DNA from: CAYMEV01 sp964431655 [NCBI: uncultured bacterium]
Lineage (GTDB): Bacteria; CAYMEV01
NCBI GenBank assembly: GCA_964431655.1
Contig: CAYSKJ010000055.1
Coordinates: 1-18,513 of the forward strand
DNA: 18,513 nucleotides
Reading direction: 5' to 3'
Part shown: positions 5,870 through 13,175 of the stretch, one piece after another
How positions within the stretch are numbered: position 1 is the stretch's first letter
How the letters are laid out: every line of letters begins with the position of its first letter
Notes under the pieces: model-generated
What the model was told of the DNA's origin: nothing
What the model saw: the letters and a program-made list of their open reading frames with translations, nothing else
Database searches by the model: none
Translations under genes and position numbers: made by a program

Positions 5870-7326
5870 TCTTTACTTTCTCCTGTTTCTTTCCTGAATA
5901 CAGCTATAAGGCTCAAAGGCGGTATTAACGGCAGTTTGTCCAGAAGCTTGAGCAGAGGGACAATCAAATTAAGCATCTTTATCTGAAAAAGGCTGAAATG
6001 CTTTCTTTTAAGGAGCTTTCCGTTAATCACCCACCCAAGTGTCCCGAGCCTGTTGAAGGGTATCATCTTCTCCAGGGCAAGCCCGGCCTCCTGCCCGGCC
6101 TTTTGCAGGCTTTCTCTGGTATATCTGCGCTTATGCCCCAGCACCTGGTCCAGGCTGGAAAAAAGATACGGGCTGTTGGGGACCAGGATTACTGCCCGCC
6201 CGCCGGCATTCAGAAGTTCTGCCAGGCTTTCAAGGGCCTTTGTGTCATTGTCAATATGCTCCAGGACATTGATGCAGATAATGCTGTCAATACATGTTTC
6301 AGGCTTAAAGTCTTCAATGTGCTCGATATCCATGAATTGCACATCAAGAAATGGCCTTGTTTCTTTTAAGTTCTGAAGGGTCTGGAGATATAGGGGGTTT
6401 ATGTCGGTTGCATAATAATGGGCCCTTGGAAGAAGGCTTCTGGTTATATTGCCTGTCCCCGAGCCTATTTCAAGGACTGAATCCCCGATATGGGGCTTCA
6501 GGGTATCGGCCATATACCTGTTGAATCTTTTTGCCCTGGAAAGCCTGCCGAGTATGCGGGAGCCGTATTCATCCCTTATGTATATATCATCCGAGAGCTT
6601 GTACTTCATTATGGCAAAGAGTGTTTTTACCCCGTCCTTCCAGTTTATTTTTTTCCCCTCTTCATAGGTCCTGCCCTGGTAGCTTATGGGGACCTCGTAT
6701 ATCTTTGCCTCCCTCTTTGAAAGCTTAATGGTGAGCTCCACCTCTATGCAGAAGTCCCTGGAGTAAAGGGGGATTGATCTTAATAGCTCTGTCCTTACCG
6801 CCTTGTAGCAGGTCTCCACATCCGACAGGTTCAAATCCGTGGCAAGGTCCACGAGCAGGGTGATAAGCTTATTGCCAAGCTGATGCCTGAAATAAAGCAC
6901 GCGCCTGTAAAGGGAGGGCAGGAACCTGGAGCCGTAGACAGCATCCGCATCGGTCTTTATAAAGACCCTCAATATCTTCATTATATCCGACGGGTCATAT
7001 TCCAGGTCTGCATCATGTATTACCGTTATATCGCCGTTGACAAAACTGATGCCTGTCTGTATGGCCCTGCCTTTGCCGGAGTTTTTTTGGTGCCGGTGGA
7101 TTTCCCAGGTAAATATTGTCCCCCTGGCCTCCCGGGGAAGTCCTGCGACCGCTTCCTCCAGCTCGCCTGCTTTCAGGTCTGTGGAGCAGTCATCAACTAT
7201 CACCACCTGGACACTGCTGACGATATGGCTGTTGGCAATGCGCAGAAGCCTTAAGAGGCTTTCCCTGAAGAAATACCTCTCATTATACATGGGAAAGATG
7301 ACTGAAAGTGATAAGGGCTTTTCCAT
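5866..7326 (-). CDS. GT2 glycosyltransferase / SAM methyltransferase fusion
   Basis: A 486-residue two-domain protein. Residues 1-250 are a family 2 glycosyltransferase of the dolichol-phosphate-mannose/polyprenyl-phosphate-sugar synthase type: SVIFPMYNE (8-16), VDDCSTD (44-50), KNSGKGRAIQTG (81-92) and DADLEYDP (105-112), the Asp motifs binding the metal and sugar nucleotide. Residues about 265-420 are a class I methyltransferase: VLEIGSGTGNIT (284-295) for SAM binding, ATDINP (306-311) and the post-motif INVLEH (352-357). No transmembrane segments are evident except a weakly hydrophobic stretch near the C-terminus (449-480). It likely makes a polyprenyl-phosphate sugar used by the GT39-like enzyme it overlaps; the substrate of the methyl transfer is unknown. 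The start ATG follows the upstream TAG directly, indicating translational coupling. Confidence 0.85.
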   Translation of the reverse strand: MEKPLSLSVIFPMYNERYFFRESLLRLLRIANSHIVSSVQVVIVDDCSTDLKAGELEEAVAGLPREARGTIFTWEIHRHQKNSGKGRAIQTGISFVNGDITVIHDADLEYDPSDIMKILRVFIKTDADAVYGSRFLPSLYRRVLYFRHQLGNKLITLLVDLATDLNLSDVETCYKAVRTELLRSIPLYSRDFCIEVELTIKLSKREAKIYEVPISYQGRTYEEGKKINWKDGVKTLFAIMKYKLSDDIYIRDEYGSRILGRLSRAKRFNRYMADTLKPHIGDSVLEIGSGTGNITRSLLPRAHYYATDINPLYLQTLQNLKETRPFLDVQFMDIEHIEDFKPETCIDSIICINVLEHIDNDTKALESLAELLNAGGRAVILVPNSPYLFSSLDQVLGHKRRYTRESLQKAGQEAGLALEKMIPFNRLGTLGWVINGKLLKRKHFSLFQIKMLNLIVPLLKLLDKLPLIPPLSLIAVFRKETGESKD

Positions 7327-7698
7327 CTAATCCCTGCTTCTTTTAAATTCCCTCTCTATAACAAAGTGCCTTGTTTTTTTCAGCAGTGGAAGGTCATAGG
7401 TATAGGAATACTTTATTACAAGTATTTTGTCCCTTGACCCGCCTCCATCCCTTATCTGGACATTCTCCCTTTTAAGGTCTATGGTCTTGTATTCCTGGGA
7501 TACCCTTATTACCTCTTCAATTATCTTTTCTGTACTTGTCAGCTGGACCCTCAGGTCCCTGGGAGTAAGCTCCTCCTGGAGCTTGCCCTTAAACATGCGG
7601 TAGTCCATGTCCACCTTGAAATAGTGCCATCCGTAGAAGATACCCGCAAGAATGGCAACAATCAGGATAAAGTTTACGGTTTTGTTTCCCCTTTGCAT
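7327..7698 (-). CDS. Small bitopic membrane protein, unknown function
   Basis: A 123-residue protein of no family I recognise with certainty. It has a short basic N-terminus, one hydrophobic helix (8-23, VNFILIVAILAGIFYG) and a soluble remainder, probably periplasmic, containing YRMFKGKLQEE, an acidic/basic helix (50-72) and a beta-like segment KILVIKYSYTYDLPL. That layout recalls short DUF4845-like proteins but I would not assign it. It is spaced 3 bases after pilR with GAGGAG upstream of the ATG, and its stop abuts the next start, so it is made from the pil operon. A role in pilus assembly or signalling is possible from position only. Confidence 0.75.
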   Translation of the reverse strand: MQRGNKTVNFILIVAILAGIFYGWHYFKVDMDYRMFKGKLQEELTPRDLRVQLTSTEKIIEEVIRVSQEYKTIDLKRENVQIRDGGGSRDKILVIKYSYTYDLPLLKKTRHFVIEREFKRSRD

Positions 7699-7701
7699 TT
7701 T

Positions 7702-9153
7702 TTAATCCTCCTCTAATATATCCTTTAATTCTTCTTTGTATTTGTCGGTTTTATACCTCATCTGCCTGAATGAAAGGCTAAGAAGCCGGGCGGCCTTTGA
7801 CTTGCTTCCCTTTGACATCTTAAGGGCCTGCTTGATGGCGGAAAGCTCAATCTGCTGAAGGTATTCCTCCAGGTTGAAAAGGGAGCCTGCAAACTGCTCC
7901 TGCAGGCCGTAGCCCGGGGCGGAGAGGGACGGCATGGAATACTGGCTGTCATCACTGCCGTAGGGCTTTAGCGTTATGATATTGTCAATTCTGAGGGTAG
8001 GGCTTTCTTCAAAGGCCACCGCCCTTTCTATGGTGTTTTCAAGCTCCCTTACATTCCCGGGCCAGTTATAGGACATGATGGGAAAAAGGGCTTCGTTCTC
8101 TATGCCCCTGATATCCTTGCTGAATCTCTTTTTATACTTATCAAGGAAATGGAATATGAGCTTCAGGATATCATCCTTCCTGTCCCTTAAGGGGGGAAGT
8201 AATATCCTGCCCACATTGAGCCTGTAGTATAAATCGCTTCTGAATCTGCCGTCCCTCACATGGCTTTCTATATCCTGGTTGGTGGAGGACAGCAGAAGCA
8301 CATCTACCGGAATATCTGTGTTTCCTCCCAGCCTCCTTACCTTTTTGTCCTCAATGACCCTGAGGAGTTTAGCCTGGAGGTTAAAGGGCATGTCCCCTAT
8401 CTCGTCCAGAAGCAGGGTGCCGTGGTCTGCCTGCTCGAATATGCCTGTTTTGGTGGCATGGGCATCGGTGAAGGAGCCCTTCTCATGCCCGAAAAGGACG
8501 CTTTCCAGCAGGGTCTCGGGGATAGCCGAGCAGTTGATGGCGATAAATTTTCCGCTGACCCCTGAGAGCCTGTGTATGGCCCGGGCTGTCAGCTCCTTGC
8601 CTGTTCCGCTCTCCCCTGTTATAAGTATGGATGATACCCTCTGTTTTGCCAGCTTCCTTATCTGGTCCTTGACCCTGTTTACCTGCTCTGAATTGCCAAC
8701 TATCTCGGGCATGTCATCGGTGGATTCCAGCTGTTCCTTCAGGTATATGTTCTCGAGGTAAAGGCTCCTTTTCTGTATCGCCCTTTTTACAACAAGGGAA
8801 AGCTCCTCTTTTGAGAAGGTCTTTTCTATATAGTCATAGGCCCCGAGCCTCAAGGCCTCTATGGCAGTGTCCTTGGTGGCATAGGCTGTGATTATTATAA
8901 CATCTATGTTAGGGTGGGCTGTTTTTGTATGTTTTAGCAGTTCTATGCCGTTTCTGCCGGGAAGGTTGATATCGGTGATTATTATGTCAATGCTGTGCTT
9001 CTGGAGTTTTTCCAGGGCCTGGTCATAGTTATAGGCCCCGAATACTGTATAGTTTTCCTTTTTTAGTATTATCTCTATGACAGAGACGACGCTTTCCTCG
9101 TCATCTACCACCAGGATATTGAAATTCCTGTTTATGAAGGTATTTTCACTCAT
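7702..9153 (-). CDS. pilR: Sigma-54-dependent response regulator PilR
   Basis: A 483-residue NtrC-family activator. The receiver domain (11-128) has D17/D18, phospho-acceptor D61 in TDINLPG, T89 and K111. The AAA+ domain (about 150-385) has Walker A GESGTGKE (180-187), the sigma-54 contact loop as GSFTDA (226-231, usually GAFTGA), Walker B LLLDEIGD (247-254), RFRSDLYYRLNV with the arginine fingers (303-314) and NWPGNVREL. A Fis-type helix-turn-helix closes the protein (about 436-475). It overlaps pilS by 8 bases (ATGAGTGA), the classical arrangement for a cognate pair. PilR activates pilin transcription, and the three sigma-54 promoters at 357, 1166 and 1926 are the obvious targets. GSFTDA keeps the essential Phe-Thr, so it should still work. 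Confidence 0.92.
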   Translation of the reverse strand: MSENTFINRNFNILVVDDEESVVSVIEIILKKENYTVFGAYNYDQALEKLQKHSIDIIITDINLPGRNGIELLKHTKTAHPNIDVIIITAYATKDTAIEALRLGAYDYIEKTFSKEELSLVVKRAIQKRSLYLENIYLKEQLESTDDMPEIVGNSEQVNRVKDQIRKLAKQRVSSILITGESGTGKELTARAIHRLSGVSGKFIAINCSAIPETLLESVLFGHEKGSFTDAHATKTGIFEQADHGTLLLDEIGDMPFNLQAKLLRVIEDKKVRRLGGNTDIPVDVLLLSSTNQDIESHVRDGRFRSDLYYRLNVGRILLPPLRDRKDDILKLIFHFLDKYKKRFSKDIRGIENEALFPIMSYNWPGNVRELENTIERAVAFEESPTLRIDNIITLKPYGSDDSQYSMPSLSAPGYGLQEQFAGSLFNLEEYLQQIELSAIKQALKMSKGSKSKAARLLSLSFRQMRYKTDKYKEELKDILEED

Positions 9154-10789
9154 TTATCCCTTCCATGGGTATGAAGATTGAAAACATTGTCCCTATATTT
9201 ATCTGTGTATCCACCTCTATCCAGCCTTCATGCATGTCAATGATGGAGTTGACCACGGCCAGGCCTATGCCGAAGCCCTCTTTCTTGCCTGTGAGAAAGG
9301 GCTTGAATATATAGGAAAGCCTGTCCTTGTCAATACCCCTGCCGTTGTCCCGAACCCTCAGGCGCATATACTGCCTTTCCTCCGAATCCCTTTCCATGCT
9401 GTCGGCAGGGGCCCTTCTTTCCGTACCGGTGCTGACTGTGATTATACCATTTTTATCCACGGACTCCAAGGAATTTTTTAAGAGGTTCCAGAGCACCTCC
9501 TTTATCTGCTCGGGGTCTATGGATACAGGCAGGGATCTGTCAGTGCCTTCAAATTGAAGTTTTACATTGTTTTTAAGGGAGTTCTTGAACAGGAAAAGCA
9601 CCTCTTCAACAAGGTCATTGATATTGGCCCTCTCTTTTACAGGCTTTTTCAGCCTGGTGTATTCCAGGAACTCGCTGAGCTTCCGGTTGAGCCTGTTGCT
9701 TTCCTTGAGCAGTATTTCAATCAGCTTTTTTGCGTCGCCTTCTGCCTCAATATCCTCTTTCAGTATCTCTATGCTGTTTATAATGGAGGAGAGGGGGTTC
9801 CTGATCTCGTGGGCCACTACCGCGGAAAGCTCGCCTATGGTAGCAAGCTTCTGCTTCATCCTGACTATGGATTCCAGCCTTTTTATGCTGGTGAGGTCCT
9901 GGAGGTTGATCAGCTTGCCTATGACATTCTGACTGCTGTCATAGAGCCTGGTGGTGACTATGCCGACATAAATGGCATTGCCATGCCTGTCGTATTCAAG
10001 CTCTGTCCGGAAGCTTTTATTGTCAATAAGGTCAAATTCCCGGAATACTTCCCGGATATCCCTGCCCATGTATTCATCATGGTTTATGCCGAGTATGAGC
10101 TCCCCGGCATTATTTACGAGGGTTATGCGGTTGTCCAGGTCTGTGGTTATGATGCCCGACCTGAGGCTCTGGAGTATGTATTCATTGAAGAGTATAAGGT
10201 CATCTATGCTTTTCTGCTTTTTCTCTATCTCCCGGCTGGCTGTCTTTAATGCCTCGGAAAGGTATGAGGACAGAAAGCCTATGATTATAAAACCTATCCC
10301 CTTGTATCCCACGGAGAAAAGGCTGGAGGACAGGCTTACCCCTGCGGGCTTCATCAGCATTATATGCAGTCCCGAGGTTATGGTGAAAAATACTATGGAT
10401 ATGATGCTGAAATAAACAGTCCCCTTTCTCTGGAATATTATCCCTGCCACAATTATGGTTATGGCATAAAGGAAGGCAAAGGGGCTGTCCTGGCCATTGG
10501 TCAGAAATACCACCGTGGATATTATGAGAGCATCCCCGGATAGCTGGATAATCCCGAAGGCGTTCTGCCCTATCCTCTTGTATAGGATGCTGTATATTAT
10601 GGAGAGTATATAGGTAAGCACTATGACCAGGTACAGGGGGCTTAGGCCCAGGAACTGGTCTATATATACCTGGACCAGGATGAAGGTGCCCAGGATTATG
10701 GTTATTATTATAATCCGGTAGATGATGAAGTTTTTAAGTATCTTGTCCGCCCGGAGGCTGTCCTGGCTTCTGTAGTTGTATTCTTTCAT
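9146..10789 (-). CDS. pilS: Membrane sensor histidine kinase PilS
   Basis: A 547-residue PilS-like kinase when started at ATG 10789 (MKEYNYRSQD); an upstream in-frame start at 10876 would overlap pilC. About six hydrophobic helices fill residues 20-175, as in PilS, and can sense membrane or pilin state. A PAS domain follows (about 197-300), then the HisKA box VVAHEIRNPLSSI with phospho-accepting H327, and the ATPase domain with N box WNLLKNSLE (434-442), G1 DNGRGI (481-486) and G2 GFGIGLA (505-511). It phosphorylates PilR from the overlapping gene. No usable ribosome site lies just before 10789; a hairpin occupies that leader. Confidence 0.9.
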   Translation of the reverse strand: MKEYNYRSQDSLRADKILKNFIIYRIIIITIILGTFILVQVYIDQFLGLSPLYLVIVLTYILSIIYSILYKRIGQNAFGIIQLSGDALIISTVVFLTNGQDSPFAFLYAITIIVAGIIFQRKGTVYFSIISIVFFTITSGLHIMLMKPAGVSLSSSLFSVGYKGIGFIIIGFLSSYLSEALKTASREIEKKQKSIDDLILFNEYILQSLRSGIITTDLDNRITLVNNAGELILGINHDEYMGRDIREVFREFDLIDNKSFRTELEYDRHGNAIYVGIVTTRLYDSSQNVIGKLINLQDLTSIKRLESIVRMKQKLATIGELSAVVAHEIRNPLSSIINSIEILKEDIEAEGDAKKLIEILLKESNRLNRKLSEFLEYTRLKKPVKERANINDLVEEVLFLFKNSLKNNVKLQFEGTDRSLPVSIDPEQIKEVLWNLLKNSLESVDKNGIITVSTGTERRAPADSMERDSEERQYMRLRVRDNGRGIDKDRLSYIFKPFLTGKKEGFGIGLAVVNSIIDMHEGWIEVDTQINIGTMFSIFIPMEGINE

Positions 10790-10795
10790 ATAATG

Positions 10796-10813
10796 GGGGG
10801 CATTTCTGCCCCC
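10796..10813 (-). promoter_or_regulatory. Hairpin with GAAA tetraloop before pilS
   Basis: In the pilC-pilS gap the mRNA reads GGGGGCA-GAAA-TGCCCCC, a perfect 7-bp G/C-rich stem with a GNRA-type loop. No T-run follows, so it is unlikely to be a terminator. The 5' arm AAAGGGGG is the only Shine-Dalgarno-like stretch near pilS and is buried in the stem; the foot of the stem is 6 bases from the ATG. It may lower pilS translation or protect or process the mRNA; the stem is direct observation, the role is inference. Confidence 0.65.
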
Positions 10814-10823
10814 TTTATTTTTC

Positions 10824-12032
10824 TTATCTGGCAGCCATTTCTCCGATGAGCTTGAACTGCGGCATATACATGGCAATGACTATAAAGCCTATTATCGTGC
10901 CCAGCACCACTATCATCAGGGGCTCCATCAGGGATGTGAGGTTTGCGACGGCAACATCCACCTCTTCCTCGTAAAAGTCGGCAATCTTCTGAAGCATGGT
11001 GTCCAGGGCTCCTGTCTGCTCACCAACGCCTATCATGGAGACAACCATGGGCGGGAACTGGTCGGTTTCCCGCAGGGGCTCGGATATGCTCTTTCCCTCC
11101 GATATGCTCTCCCTTGTATCCATGATGGCCTTTTCTATGATTGCGTTTCCGGCTGTCCTGGCTGTAATCTCCAGGGCATCCAGGATGCTGACGCCGGAGG
11201 ATATCAGTGTGCCCAGGGTCCTTGTAAAACGCGCAATTACTATCTTACGGACAAGCTCGCCTATAACCGGGGCATTCAGCATCAGCTTGTCAATGAAGAA
11301 CCTTCCGTTCTTGGTCTGGTAATAATAGTATATAAGGACGCCTATGCCTATGGCTACGGCAATTATTATCAGTATATAGTCCTTTACAAAATAGCTGAGG
11401 TTGATGACGAACATGGTCATCCCAGGCAGTTCTGATCCCAGCCCGGTGAAAATAAGAGCAAATGTCGGTATAACCCATATCATAAGGATTATAACAACAA
11501 TGACTGCAATGGATATAATGACCGCGGGATAGGTCATGGCGCTCTTTACCTGCCTTTTCAGGGTTACGGACTTTTCAATGTAGGTGGAGAGCCTCTGCAG
11601 TATGGTATCCATGATACCGCCTGTCTCACCGGCCTCAATGAGGTTGGTGTAGAGGGCGTCGAATACCTTGGGGTGCTTTCTCAGGGAATCGGCAAAGGTC
11701 ATGCCCTCTTCCACGCTTGCCTTGACCTTGTAGAGAATCTCCTGGAACCTCTTGTTCACCTGGGAGCTTGCCAGTATTTCAAGGCACTGGACAATGGGAA
11801 GGCCGGCGTCAATCATGACGGAGAGCTGACGGGTGAAGACCCCCAGTTCTTCCTTCTTTACACCGCTGCCCAGGGTGGGAAGCTTGATCTCCTTTGCCTT
11901 GGGCCTTACTGAGGTGACGATAATCTTCTGTTTTCTAAGTATCTCAATAACTTCTTCCTTGGTATTGGCCGAGATGACGCCTGACTGGGACTTTCCAGCC
12001 CGCGTCCTTCCTTTCCATACAAAATTCTTCAT
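10824..12032 (-). CDS. pilC: Type IV pilus inner-membrane platform protein PilC
   Basis: A 402-residue PilC/GspF protein, normal for the family. It forms the inner-membrane platform that couples the PilB and PilT motors to the growing pilin fibre. There are two T2SSF repeats (about 66-190 and 268-392). The first has FTRQLSVMIDAGLPIVQCLEIL and EAGETGG (133-139); the second has FTRTLGTLISSGVSILDALEIT and GVGEQTGALD (335-344). Membrane helices are at about 168-192, 215-236 and 372-392. The N-terminal region is soluble, starting KNFVWKGRTRAGK. The start has AGGGGG upstream at good spacing. It lies 34 bases after pilT. Confidence 0.95.
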   Translation of the reverse strand: MKNFVWKGRTRAGKSQSGVISANTKEEVIEILRKQKIIVTSVRPKAKEIKLPTLGSGVKKEELGVFTRQLSVMIDAGLPIVQCLEILASSQVNKRFQEILYKVKASVEEGMTFADSLRKHPKVFDALYTNLIEAGETGGIMDTILQRLSTYIEKSVTLKRQVKSAMTYPAVIISIAVIVVIILMIWVIPTFALIFTGLGSELPGMTMFVINLSYFVKDYILIIIAVAIGIGVLIYYYYQTKNGRFFIDKLMLNAPVIGELVRKIVIARFTRTLGTLISSGVSILDALEITARTAGNAIIEKAIMDTRESISEGKSISEPLRETDQFPPMVVSMIGVGEQTGALDTMLQKIADFYEEEVDVAVANLTSLMEPLMIVVLGTIIGFIVIAMYMPQFKLIGEMAAR

Positions 12033-12066
12033 ATTTCAGCCCCCTATCTGTAAAATATTTATTCTT

Positions 12067-13164
12067 CTATTTATGAACCGGTCGGGCAGGCCTGTCGGAA
12101 ACCTCCTTGCCGAACATCTGCATCAGCTCATCCTTGTTCATTGTCCTTGACAGCGCTTCCTTCTGGCTGATCAGCCTTCTTTTGGTCAGGTCATACAGGG
12201 ACTGGTTCATGGTCTGCATGCCTGATGTCTGCTGTCCTGACTGCATATTGCCGTATATCTGGTGTATCTTGTCCTCCCTTATCAGGTTCCTGATGGCTGA
12301 GTTGGGTATCATTATCTCCAGGGCGCATATCCTGCCCTTTCCGCTTGCCCTCGGTATCAGCTGAAGGGAAAGCACTCCCTCCAGAACGAATGAGAGCTGT
12401 GCACGCACCTGAGACTGCTGGTGGGAGGGGAAAACGTCAATAATCCTGTTTATGCTTTCAATACAGGAATTGGTATGCAGGGTTGCAAAGGTCAGATGGC
12501 CTGTCTCAGCAATGGTCATGGCGGCCTCTATGGTCTCCAGGTCCCTCATCTCGCCCACCAGGACGATATCAGGGTCCTGTCGGAGTATGGACCGCAGGGC
12601 CCTCTTAAAGGATATGGTATCCTGGTGGACCTCCCTCTGGTTTACAAGGCATGACCGGTGCTTGTGCAGGAACTCTATGGGGTCCTCTATGGTTATTATA
12701 TGGGAGCGCCTTTCGGCGTTTATCTTGTCTATCATGGCAGCCAGGAGGGTGGATTTCCCGCTTCCTGTGGGGCCTGTTACGAGAATCAGCCCCTTGGGAC
12801 GGTCAGAAAGCCTCTCCACGGACTTGGGAATGCCCATCTCCTCAAAGGCCATTATCCTGAAGGGTATGGTCCTTATGGCGGCAGCAACGGCATTTCTCTG
12901 GTAGAAGACATTGCACCTGAACCTTGAAAGCCCCTTTAAGGCAAAGGAGAAGTCCAGCTCCTTTTCTTCCTCGAACCGGTGCTTCTGGCTGTCGCTTAGG
13001 ACACTGTATATCAGCTGTTTTGTCTGGCCCGGGTCCAGGGGGGGCAGGTCCATGGGATGCAGTATTCCATCAATCCTAAGGACAGGGGCTGAGCCCGTTG
13101 TTATGTGAAGGTCGCTTCCTCCCTGGTCTATCAGGGTTTTCAGAAGGCTTTTCATGTTTATCAT
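12067..13164 (-). CDS. pilT: Pilus retraction ATPase PilT
   Basis: A 365-residue hexameric ATPase that powers pilus retraction and twitching. Visible motifs: Walker A GPTGSGKST (131-139), Asp box IEDPIEF (159-165), Walker B DIVLVGEMRD (199-208) and His box TGHLTFATLHT (221-231). The PilT signature AIRNLIREDKIHQIYGNMQSG follows near residue 290; it is needed for retraction and separates PilT from PilB. The N-terminal PAS-like part begins LIDQGGSDLHIT. GGGAG lies 8 bases before ATG 13164; the Met four codons on is too far from it. The C-terminal tail (RPARPVHK) is slightly extended. It follows pilB by 11 bases. Confidence 0.95.
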   Translation of the reverse strand: MINMKSLLKTLIDQGGSDLHITTGSAPVLRIDGILHPMDLPPLDPGQTKQLIYSVLSDSQKHRFEEEKELDFSFALKGLSRFRCNVFYQRNAVAAAIRTIPFRIMAFEEMGIPKSVERLSDRPKGLILVTGPTGSGKSTLLAAMIDKINAERRSHIITIEDPIEFLHKHRSCLVNQREVHQDTISFKRALRSILRQDPDIVLVGEMRDLETIEAAMTIAETGHLTFATLHTNSCIESINRIIDVFPSHQQSQVRAQLSFVLEGVLSLQLIPRASGKGRICALEIMIPNSAIRNLIREDKIHQIYGNMQSGQQTSGMQTMNQSLYDLTKRRLISQKEALSRTMNKDELMQMFGKEVSDRPARPVHK

Positions 13165-13175
13165 TAAATAACTCC

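Noticed and set aside
9554-10249. 231-codon plus-strand reading frame opposite pilS
   Set aside because: It is a shadow of the pilS coding strand; the kinase motifs on the minus strand are unmistakable and this frame shows no known domain.
10790-10876. Longer PilS start at 10876
   Set aside because: It would overlap the end of pilC by about 50 bases and add a polar Ser-rich stretch not expected in PilS; MKEYNYRSQD at 10789 matches the usual beginning just before the first membrane helix.
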